Source: Acidobacteriaceae bacterium
GTDB taxonomy: Bacteria; Acidobacteriota; Terriglobia; Terriglobales; Acidobacteriaceae
Reading direction: 5' to 3'
DNA: 7,037 bases
Assembly: GCA_003151875.1 (NCBI GenBank)
Contig: PLYW01000029.1
Location: 1,660-8,696, forward strand
Position numbers and translations under genes: made by a program. The notes beneath the pieces were generated by a model. The model saw only the letters and a program-made list of their open reading frames with translations, made no database searches and had not been told where the DNA came from. Of the stretch, positions 1 to 5,733 are shown one piece after another (position 1 is the stretch's first letter; every line of letters starts with the position of its first letter).

Positions 1-2186
1 GTGCTTCCGAAGTCTCCTTGAGGGGAGGAGGTTGGTTGGCTATAAGGGTCCCCGGGATCGTTATCCCAATAGAAGGTGTAGCCAGATACCCCGTTGGGGG
101 CGTGACCGTTCGCGCTGGTGTCGGCAATGGTCCAGCTAATTGTCTGGTCCGTGTTATACCAGTGATTAGGCTGTGGACCGCTGAACGTAATTTCCGGCCT
201 GGCCCCATCGCCAGCCATATAGGCATTCATCATCCAGGAGAGTTGCAGCATGTTGGCAGATCCCCAACCCGTCACCATGTCGTAGCCAGGACCTGCGCAG
301 AAAGGGGGCAGACCGTACTGCTGGGTGATATCGTTGCCGTTACAACCAGAGGTGATGTCATAGAAGGGATAGTGCGGCGCAAACTGTCCATACCCCTCGG
401 CATACAGGTACGGATTGGCGTTGCCCAGCGGAGCACAAGGTGCAGAGTAAGACGAACCGTACGTGTTGCCCACGACGCTCCCGATGTAGAGCAGATATGC
501 GTTCGCCTGCGCGTAAAAGCCCGCTATTTCCGGGGCTGCGATGCTGGTGCCGCCGGTTGGATAAAGGCCCCCGTTGAAGGAGAAAATCTGAGGCGTATTT
601 ACCCCATCGGCATTGAGCGCCAGGTCGGGCAAGCTTCGGCTGTTTGCGCCACATGCCGGGCTGCTCTGGTAGTTGGGGGCGGCATAATAAGCGCTACATC
701 CGCCTCCGCTTCCGCCATCGTTGTTCGAGCAACCGTAAGGCCCGCCCCTCCAGCCAGTCTCGGACAAATACCCGTATTCTCCTCCCTCAAGCGTCGTCCC
801 ACCGGCTGCGGTGATGTCGGGATCGGAGGCGGGATAGAGTACCGAGAGATGATCAGAACAATCCGCAGTAGCTCCCCAATCGCCGGAGGCTGCTACCAAC
901 GTCCAGCCTTGTCCGACCATTTGGTTGAACACCGCATGATAGCTATCCATCGTAGAATGATCGGCGTTGTAAACCTCAGCACCTCCCCAACTCATGCTGA
1001 GCACGCGCGCATGACCATCTGACAAAGCCCGATTCACGGTATCCAACATGGTTGCCCAATCATCGTTGGCACCTTCATACATGTGGATCTCGGCGGTGTT
1101 TGCCGCGGAGCTGAAACTGTTGGCCGCGGCGGTCGCCCATTCGACGTCTAGCGTTGTCTCCGGGCTACAACAGGCCGGCGTTCCGTCAACAAAATATCTT
1201 TGGACATTGGCAGCGATATGGACTACTTGGATAAAAAACTGAAAGTCACTGTCGGCGTAGTCACCCCAAATGGCGACAGCGATGGAAGCTTCCGGTGGAG
1301 AGTTGTTGGGATTGTTCAAGGGATTACAGCAGTGCCCAAGATTGTACAGGCCTCCACGATAGTCACCGTTCCATTGTCCTCCGTAGTTATAGCCTCCTGC
1401 TCCCCACAGGTCCCCTGGCCAGTAGACTTCGCCAGAAAACCAATCCGGGTTTTTCTCCTTAGCAGTCGTCGCACCGTTTGGCTTCTTGCCGTTGGCATCT
1501 CTCATCAGGTGCGAACCCACCGCATACGCTGGCCCTGGCGAGTAATCTGGCCCGGTGAAATTCTGCGAACCTTTCGAGGCGGCGTGCGCCACCTCTATGT
1601 TGTTCAAGCCCAGGACCGCATGAGCGACGCCCACGAACTGCGCGGGAATCGCAGGATCGCGATCGTTGGAGTAATATGAGGCGCTTCCCATCTGGTAGCG
1701 GTTGATGGTGACGTCGAGCGCCTTCTCGATGAGTGCCACCGGCGCTTCAACATCCACCAACAAGCGGTTGGGATAGCGTTGCGTGATGGTCAGCCCTTGG
1801 CTCTGCGCCCACGCCGCCACCGCTTGCTCATCCTGTGGCGATGGCGCGAAGCGTTCGTCCCACTCCTTCTCACTCAAATACTTGTGGAACAGCGGCGAGT
1901 CTCGGTCCTGCAACTGGTTCAGGAACTGCTCTTCTTCCTCCAGATGCGGCGGCTTCAGCGCAAAGACCAGACGCAGCATCTGATCGGCGCTATAGGGTCC
2001 GATGAGTTGGGCGGTCCCGTTCTGTACGGCACGCGGCGTTTGCGGGATGGAAGCTCTCTGTTGCGCTGCGGAATGCGTTGACAAGCAGGCGCAACAGACC
2101 ACGAGGACAATCAGCCATTCGCCCCAGTTCCGACTGGTTGAAGAAGGCAACGAGGAAGGGTCCGGACGGAAACGATTGAGGCGCAT
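1..2186 (-). CDS. Secreted sedolisin/kumamolisin-type (S53) peptidase, C-terminus cut by window edge
   Basis: Exported serine-carboxyl endopeptidase precursor that would degrade proteins outside the cell. Read on the minus strand, 728 codons are open without a stop and continue beyond base 1. Residues 20-41 give a late signal peptide (hydrophobic core WLIVLVV, then STHSAA), with cleavage probably near Ala41. Residues about 60-196 match the pro-kumamolisin activation domain (FHKYLSEKEW, VLGLNN). The catalytic domain spans about 260-655. It has Glu343 and Asp347 in PETTLDVEW, the oxyanion Asp436 in ASGDWG, and the nucleophile Ser548 in GGTSIAAPE. Ca-site residues are Asp610 (YDITSG) and Gly632/Gly634/Asp636 (GPGYDMVTGWG). 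From about 665 an Ig-like extension begins (ITFSGPQPNHWYN), common in acidobacterial members. The ATG at 2186 follows GGAG by three bases, and an in-frame stop lies upstream at 2244-2246. All four catalytic residues are present, so activity is expected. Its substrate cannot be read from the sequence. Confidence 0.93.
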   Translation of the reverse strand, partial: MRLNRFRPDPSSLPSSTSRNWGEWLIVLVVCCACLSTHSAAQQRASIPQTPRAVQNGTAQLIGPYSADQMLRLVFALKPPHLEEEEQFLNQLQDRDSPLFHKYLSEKEWDERFAPSPQDEQAVAAWAQSQGLTITQRYPNRLLVDVEAPVALIEKALDVTINRYQMGSASYYSNDRDPAIPAQFVGVAHAVLGLNNIEVAHAASKGSQNFTGPDYSPGPAYAVGSHLMRDANGKKPNGATTAKEKNPDWFSGEVYWPGDLWGAGGYNYGGQWNGDYRGGLYNLGHCCNPLNNPNNSPPEASIAVAIWGDYADSDFQFFIQVVHIAANVQRYFVDGTPACCSPETTLDVEWATAAANSFSSAANTAEIHMYEGANDDWATMLDTVNRALSDGHARVLSMSWGGAEVYNADHSTMDSYHAVFNQMVGQGWTLVAASGDWGATADCSDHLSVLYPASDPDITAAGGTTLEGGEYGYLSETGWRGGPYGCSNNDGGSGGGCSAYYAAPNYQSSPACGANSRSLPDLALNADGVNTPQIFSFNGGLYPTGGTSIAAPEIAGFYAQANAYLLYIGSVVGNTYGSSYSAPCAPLGNANPYLYAEGYGQFAPHYPFYDITSGCNGNDITQQYGLPPFCAGPGYDMVTGWGSANMLQLSWMMNAYMAGDGARPEITFSGPQPNHWYNTDQTISWTIADTSANGHAPNGVSGYTFYWDNDPGDPYSQPTSSPQGDFGS

Positions 2187-2304
2187 GGGCTCCACTCCGG
2201 CAACGTTCGGATCGTAGAGGCAATTCCTATCCCTGAGATCGGTCTAGCTGGATGGAAACCGAGACGATACCCCAACACCATGCCCGAATCAAGCCAAACA
2301 CGCA

Positions 2305-2318
2305 GTGACCCGCGTCAC
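2305..2318. promoter_or_regulatory. Inverted repeat GTGAC-N4-GTCAC in divergent intergenic region
   Basis: This perfect 5-bp inverted repeat with a four-base spacer lies between the divergent peptidase gene (start 2186) and the small gene (start 2438). It has the size and symmetry of a site for a dimeric repressor or activator that could control either gene. No clear -35/-10 pair was found beside it, and a repeat this short can occur by chance. Nothing else of note was seen in 2187-2437 apart from the ribosome-binding site of the downstream gene. Confidence 0.2.
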
Positions 2319-2437
2319 AGAGGTGGCGGAGGCGGCGAGCGAAACCACGGCTTGGTTTGCCGAGCACCCGAACCATCGATCAAGCTGACGGGAACTTTCC
2401 TCCGCTTTGTGGCAAAATCCTTCGCCAGAGGTGCTGC

Positions 2438-2665
2438 ATGGCTACCAGCTTCGCCAGAGACACACGCCCCTTGTTCCGTGACACTCCCGACGTGGACACC
2501 ATGAAACAGTTCGGCATGGATCTGTCGTCCTACGATGACGTCAAAACGCACGCCGAGGCGATCTACTCCCGGCTTGCGGACGGCAGCATGCCGTGCGACG
2601 AACCCTGGCCCAAAGAGCGAATCGCAAAGTTCAAGCAGTGGATGGACGACGGCATGGCGCCGTAA
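2438..2665 (+). CDS. Small 75-aa protein with MPCDEPWP motif, function unknown
   Basis: Short soluble protein without signal peptide or membrane segment. The ATG at 2438 is chosen because AGAGG (2427-2431) sits six bases upstream and the product then starts MATSFARDTRPLF. In-frame codons further upstream give an unlikely N-terminus. The chain has an N-terminal RPLFRD element (residues 10-15), a central DLSSYDDVKTHAEAIYSRL stretch (28-46) that is probably helical, the motif SMPCDEPWP with its only cysteine (Cys53), and a helical, aromatic C-terminus FKQWMDDGMAP. I recall similar short proteins with LFR, YDDV, MPCDG-WP and RWMDGGMP blocks in several bacterial phyla, which supports a real gene, but I know no assigned function. 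It is divergent from the peptidase gene and 322 bases from the next gene, so it is probably transcribed alone. Coding is well supported; the role is open. Confidence 0.75.
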   Translation: MATSFARDTRPLFRDTPDVDTMKQFGMDLSSYDDVKTHAEAIYSRLADGSMPCDEPWPKERIAKFKQWMDDGMAP

Positions 2666-2947
2666 ACCGCTTGCCGAACCGTCACCCAAACCCACGACCG
2701 GATCAGGAACGTACGGCTTTTGTCGATTGCGCGCTTCCGCTACGGCCGGAGCGGTGCCGGTCCCCATCATGCGCAGGCAACGGGTGAGAGCAATGCAGAG
2801 GCGGGCGGATTCGCCCCCCAACATCATCCGCCACTCCCGGAGCTCGGAGCTGATCGCAAAAACAATGTCAAAACTGCAATCTCAACGTTCTTTGTGGCCA
2901 ATTCAATGCTAAAGTCTTGTCCGCTGCCACGTCTGCGTGCATCTTCG
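2666..2947. other. Intergenic stretch without a supportable gene
   Basis: Several open frames cross this stretch, but their products are low-complexity and Arg/Ser/Pro-rich, carry no recognisable motif, and lack good ribosome-binding sites. Two small GC-rich hairpins are possible: CCGCT/AGCGG at 2737-2754 and GGGCG/CGCCC at 2803-2816. Neither is followed by a T-run, so they are not convincing terminators of the small gene upstream. The stretch 2860-2925 is AT-richer and could hold the promoter of the propeller gene, but no well-spaced -35/-10 pair was found. Confidence 0.5.
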
Positions 2948-2962
2948 TCTTCGGCCCGAAGA
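2948..2962. promoter_or_regulatory. Palindrome TCTTCGGCCCGAAGA in the leader of the propeller gene
   Basis: Two perfect 7-bp arms (TCTTCGG and CCGAAGA) flank a single central base, 25 bases before the start codon of the repeat protein. As DNA it could be an operator. As RNA it could fold into a six-bp stem with a three-base GCC loop just ahead of the ribosome-binding site at 2975-2980. The function is inferred from position and symmetry only. Confidence 0.3.
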
Positions 2963-2974
2963 GATCTTTGCATC

Positions 2975-2980
2975 GAGGAG
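2975..2980 (+). promoter_or_regulatory. Strong ribosome-binding site GAGGAG that fixes the start at 2988
   Basis: GAGGAG lies seven bases before the ATG at 2988. An alternative in-frame ATG at 2937 would add 17 charged residues ahead of the signal peptide and has no comparable site, so 2988 is preferred. Confidence 0.8.
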
Positions 2981-2987
2981 ATGGAAA

Positions 2988-4244
2988 ATGGCAAACCAAA
3001 ATTTCTGCTACTTCATAATCCGGACGGCTGGGGTTTTCGCCTTGGCTGCAATGCTACTCAGCAGCACGTGGGCGGCGGGCACTGAGACGCCGCTCTATAG
3101 CTTTACCGGCGGGAATGACGGAGGCGATCCCGCGTCACAATTGACCTTCGATAGCGCCGGCAATGCCTACGGTACAACGGTGACGGGAGGCGCATCCGAT
3201 TGTGGGACGGTCTTCCAGCTGACGCCCAGCGGCGGAGGCCAGTGGCAGCAGGGTGTGCTGTACAGCTTCGGCTGCTTCGACGACGGGAAGAACCCCTACG
3301 GTGGCGTGACCCTCGATGCCGCCGGCAATCTCTACGGCACGACCGTCGCCGGCGGTACCGGCGGGATTTGTACGGGCGATGGTTGCGGGGTGGTATTCAA
3401 GCTCACACCGTCCGGTGGCTCGTGGACCGAGAGCGCGCTGTATAGCTTCACCGGCGACACGGATGGGTTCGGTCCCGGAGGAATGGTAGTTTTCGACCGA
3501 GCGGGCAATCTCTATGGGACAACGCCCGACGGAGGTGCGTATGCCGCGGGCACCATTTACCAACTGTCGCCCAATGGCGGACCGTGGCAGGAGAGAATAA
3601 TCCATAACTTCACCGGCGGCGACGATGGGGCCGTGGGCTCACTGGGTGCGCTGTTTATCAATTCAGCGGGCGTCATCTATGGCGTAACTGAACTGGGCGG
3701 CGCCTACGGAGCCGGCACCGTTTTCAGGCTGACCTCTTCTGCCGACACATGGAATCTGACCACGCTGTATGCCTTCCGAGGCCAGCCCGACGCCGCTTTT
3801 CCCTACGGCGGCTTGATCGCCGACGCGCACGGCAATCTCTATGGCACAACCTACTATGGGGGCGCCAACGGGGCAGGTGCAGTGTTCAAGGTAGCTCCCG
3901 GCCCCAACGCAATTGGAGGCTGGAGAAACGCGGTGCTGTATAGCTTTCAAGGCGGACCGGATGGAGGTTCTCCAACCAGTACGCTGGTCTTCGACGCAGG
4001 CGGAAATCTTTACGGCACAACTTCCGCGGGCGGCGACCCGGGATGCGACTGCGGCGTGGCCTTCGAACTAACTCCCAACGGGGGCGGCGGCTGGAACGAG
4101 AGCGTGCTCCACACCTTCGGCACTCCTCCCGATGGAGCCTACCTGTACTACGGAATGACTCCCGACGGAATGGGCAACTTCTTGGGAACGGCCGTAGCGG
4201 GCGGCGCTCACGGCCACGGCATGGTATTTGAGTTGACGCCGTGA
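2988..4244 (+). CDS. Secreted seven-repeat GloVer (Gloeo_Verruco) protein, likely beta-propeller
   Basis: Exported 418-aa protein built almost entirely of tandem repeats of the Gloeo_Verruco/GloVer type (TIGR03803-like). Residues 1-30 form a signal peptide (IIRTAGVFALAAMLL, then STWAAG; cleavage near Ala30). Seven units begin at residues 36, 91, 151, 205, 260, 317 and 374. Each starts with an LYSF-like strand, then a Gly/Asp-rich turn, the hallmark GNLYGTT, a GG turn, and closes with GTVFxLTP. Unit lengths are 45-60 residues. The fourth (GVIYGVT) and seventh (GNFLGTA) are the most diverged. Seven similar all-beta units suggest a seven-bladed propeller, which is an inference. The protein ends right after the last repeat, so it lacks the C-terminal sorting or anchor domain that many GloVer proteins carry and is probably released or held in the periplasm. 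Cysteines occur mainly in units 1, 2 and 6. The biological role of this family is unknown. Confidence 0.9.
   Translation: MANQNFCYFIIRTAGVFALAAMLLSSTWAAGTETPLYSFTGGNDGGDPASQLTFDSAGNAYGTTVTGGASDCGTVFQLTPSGGGQWQQGVLYSFGCFDDGKNPYGGVTLDAAGNLYGTTVAGGTGGICTGDGCGVVFKLTPSGGSWTESALYSFTGDTDGFGPGGMVVFDRAGNLYGTTPDGGAYAAGTIYQLSPNGGPWQERIIHNFTGGDDGAVGSLGALFINSAGVIYGVTELGGAYGAGTVFRLTSSADTWNLTTLYAFRGQPDAAFPYGGLIADAHGNLYGTTYYGGANGAGAVFKVAPGPNAIGGWRNAVLYSFQGGPDGGSPTSTLVFDAGGNLYGTTSAGGDPGCDCGVAFELTPNGGGGWNESVLHTFGTPPDGAYLYYGMTPDGMGNFLGTAVAGGAHGHGMVFELTP
3093..4241 (+). repeat. Seven tandem protein-coding repeats (about 135-180 bp each)
   Basis: The DNA encodes seven related units starting at about 3093, 3258, 3438, 3600, 3765, 3936 and 4107. 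The best conserved segment at nucleotide level encodes GNLYGTT (for example, forms of GGCAATCTCTATGGCAC recur in units 2, 3 and 5). The units have diverged at both DNA and protein level, so this is an old duplication array rather than a recent expansion. Confidence 0.85.
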
Positions 4245-4338
4245 CTTGAGAAGCCCTGCATTCGGATGTGATTTAAACGGGCGGCTGATGAAGACACGGC
4301 TCTGCCGCGAACGAAGTCCCGCGCCAGATCAGCTCTTC

Positions 4339-4380
4339 CGGCAGCGGCGAGGCGGTTGCCGTATTTTTCGCTGCCGCCTC
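4339..4380. other. Two mutually exclusive stem-loops upstream of the SurA-like gene
   Basis: CGGCAGCG (4339-4346) can pair with CGCTGCCG (4369-4376), an 8-bp stem with a 22-base loop. Alternatively GAGGCGG (4349-4355) can pair with CCGCCTC (4374-4380). The right arms overlap, so only one can form at a time. The run TTTTT lies inside the loop rather than after the stem, so this is not a standard terminator of the propeller gene. It lies upstream of the candidate -10 at 4408, so it may be outside the SurA-like transcript. Confidence 0.3.
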
Positions 4381-4407
4381 ATGCCAGCAGGACGGGCCCA
4401 GACGCGG

Positions 4408-4413
4408 TAGAAT
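4408..4413 (+). promoter_or_regulatory. Candidate -10 element TAGAAT for the SurA-like gene
   Basis: TAGAAT matches the sigma-70 -10 consensus at five of six bases and lies 70 bases before the start codon. No good -35 is found at 16-18 bases spacing, and there is no extended -10 TG. This is therefore only a weak promoter call. It would give a leader of roughly 65 bases. Confidence 0.3.
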
Positions 4414-4483
4414 AACTGCAACGAAAACGAATTTGATCCCGGGTGAGGCTGCGCGTTTGCAGGCCCGCCTGGTCAGGTATTTG

Positions 4484-5623
4484 ATGAAGAGATTTGCTGT
4501 CCTTTTGCTTGCCACATTCGTCGGCGCGCCCTGGCTGATGGCCCAAACCAGCCCATCGGCTGGCCAGGACGACACCGTGGTCGAGGAAATTATCGCCCGC
4601 ATCAACAACAACATCATCACCCGGGCCGATTTGCGCCGCAGCCAGGAGCAATTGCAGGCCGAGTCCCGTCAGCCGGATCCTTCCGGTGCTCCGTCCGACC
4701 CCAAAGAGCACGAGCAGGACTTGCTGCGCGATCTGATTGACCAGCAACTGCTGCTGCAAAAGGGCGAGGAGCTGACGATCTCCGCCGACACCGACATGGT
4801 CAAGCGGCTGGACGATTTGCGCAAACAGATGCACGCCGAGTCCATGGAAGACATGGAGAAGGCGGCCCAGGCGCAAGGCGTCTCCTGGGAAGAATTCAAA
4901 CAGAACTTGAAGAACAGCATTATCACGCAAAAAGTGATCGGCCAGGAGGTGGGCGGGCACATCAACGTGTCGCAGCAGGAGATCCAGCAGTTTTACGACC
5001 AGCACAAGAGCGAGATGGAGCGCCCGGAACGGGTGCGCATGAGCGAAATTCTGATTTCGACCCAGAATAAAGCGGCGGTCAAGACCGAGAAAGGGCAGGA
5101 GGCGCTGCCGGAGACACCGAGCCCGGAAGTGGTTGCCGCCGCCGAGGCCAAGGCGGACAAGGTTTACGACCTGCTGAAGAAGGGTGGCAAGTTCGAGGAC
5201 TTGGCCAAGCAGTACTCGGACGGCCCGACGGCCGATTTGGGGGGCGACCTGGAATACTTCAAGCGCGGTACCCTTTCCAAAGACCTCGAGGAACGGGTGT
5301 TTGCCATGAACGCGGGCGCTTACAGCGAGCCGGTGCGCACCAATCAGGGCTGGGTCATCTTGAAGGTCACCGAGCACCAGAGCGCCGGTATTCCTCCTCT
5401 GAAAGAAGTGGAGGGCCGGGTCCAGGAACAGATTTACATGACCAAGATGCAGCCCGCGCTGCGCGATTACCTGACTAAGCTGCGCGAGAATGCCTACATC
5501 GACATCAAGGCCGGCTACACGGACACGGGCGCCAGCCCCAACGAAACCAAGCCGATCTACACCACGGCGGCGACCGAAGGCTCATCGAAGGTAAAGAAAA
5601 AGAAGAAGTTCGGCCTGTTCTAG
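4484..5623 (+). CDS. Periplasmic SurA/PpiC-like chaperone with degenerate parvulin domain
   Basis: Exported 379-aa protein of the SurA/PrsA type, expected to bind unfolded outer-membrane or secreted proteins in the periplasm. Residues 1-20 are a signal peptide (MKRFAVLLLATFVG, then WLMA). A SurA-like N-terminal helical domain follows (about 30-175; VVEEIIARINNNIITRADL, DLLRDLIDQQLLLQKGEEL). A single PPIC/parvulin domain covers about 183-297 (GKFEDLAKQYSDGP, GGDLEYFKRGTL, FAMNAGAYSEPVRTNQGW). It is interrupted after its first strand by an Ala/Pro/Glu-rich insertion (about 196-222). Both usual active-site histidines appear replaced: VRMSEIL in the first strand and GWVILKV in the last. Isomerase activity may therefore be weak or absent. 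The tail after 298 is hydrophilic and ends KVKKKKKFGLF. The ATG at 4484 is preferred over a TTG at 4433 because it begins the signal peptide directly and follows CAGG at 4474-4477 by six bases. Confidence 0.88.
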   Translation: MKRFAVLLLATFVGAPWLMAQTSPSAGQDDTVVEEIIARINNNIITRADLRRSQEQLQAESRQPDPSGAPSDPKEHEQDLLRDLIDQQLLLQKGEELTISADTDMVKRLDDLRKQMHAESMEDMEKAAQAQGVSWEEFKQNLKNSIITQKVIGQEVGGHINVSQQEIQQFYDQHKSEMERPERVRMSEILISTQNKAAVKTEKGQEALPETPSPEVVAAAEAKADKVYDLLKKGGKFEDLAKQYSDGPTADLGGDLEYFKRGTLSKDLEERVFAMNAGAYSEPVRTNQGWVILKVTEHQSAGIPPLKEVEGRVQEQIYMTKMQPALRDYLTKLRENAYIDIKAGYTDTGASPNETKPIYTTAATEGSSKVKKKKKFGLF

Positions 5624-5694
5624 CCGATCCTGGATCGCAACTCTCTCCTCTATAAGCGCCAACGCAGCGCGCCCAATCACGCAAGCGGGCCGCA

Positions 5695-5723
5695 TTGACA
5701 GCGGCGACATTTGTCGCTATCAT
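5695..5723 (+). promoter_or_regulatory. Sigma-70 type promoter of the Xre-RES operon
   Basis: A perfect -35 TTGACA (5695-5700) is followed after exactly 17 bases by the -10 TATCAT (5718-5723, five of six consensus bases). Transcription should start near 5729-5731, only three to five bases before the antitoxin ATG at 5734. The messenger would then be leaderless or nearly so. The core elements are seen directly; activity and start site are inferred. Confidence 0.75.
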
Positions 5724-5733
5724 AGGCGACATT
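5703..5733. promoter_or_regulatory. Operator-like array of three GCGACA half-sites overlapping the promoter
   Basis: GCGACA occurs at 5704-5709, its reverse complement TGTCGC at 5712-5717, and GCGACA again at 5726-5731. The first two make a perfect 14-bp palindrome with a TT centre that fills the spacer between -35 and -10. The third lies over the predicted start of transcription. The nine-base word GGCGACATT is repeated directly at 5703 and 5725, 22 bases apart, about two helical turns. The probable ligand is the Xre antitoxin alone or in complex with the RES toxin, as these operons are commonly autorepressed. Bound protein would block RNA polymerase directly. Confidence 0.65.

Noticed and set aside
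18..1022. 334-codon plus-strand open frame opposite the peptidase
   Set aside because: The opposite strand encodes an intact S53 peptidase with all catalytic residues. The plus-strand product has low-complexity Arg/Val/Ile composition and no motif.
1200..1679. 159-codon plus-strand open frame within the peptidase region
   Set aside because: It is antisense to the peptidase pro-domain and N-terminal catalytic region, without motif or ribosome-binding site.
2315..2827. 170-codon minus-strand open frame overlapping the small 75-aa gene
   Set aside because: It has no recognisable domain and starts in intergenic DNA. The plus-strand gene has a good ribosome-binding site and family-like motifs, so this frame is its shadow.
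3135..3605. 156-codon minus-strand open frame inside the repeat gene
   Set aside because: Its apparent repeats (for example VEIAGGIEG and VGIAGAIEG) are the reverse reading of the GNLYGTT-coding repeats, not an independent gene.
3093..4241. Repeats considered as a CRISPR array or mobile-element repeat
   Set aside because: The units are in frame, diverged and encode a recognised protein repeat family. There are no identical short repeats with uniform unique spacers.
4379..5377. Long 332-codon open frame on the minus strand across the SurA-like gene
   Set aside because: It is antisense to a gene with clear domains. Its product is a Leu/Arg/His-rich string without recognisable motifs, as expected from the complement of Gln/Glu/Lys/Ala-rich coding DNA.
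5625..5637. Short palindrome CGATCC-T-GGATCG after the SurA-like gene, considered as a terminator
   Set aside because: As RNA it allows only a five-bp stem, and no T-run follows.
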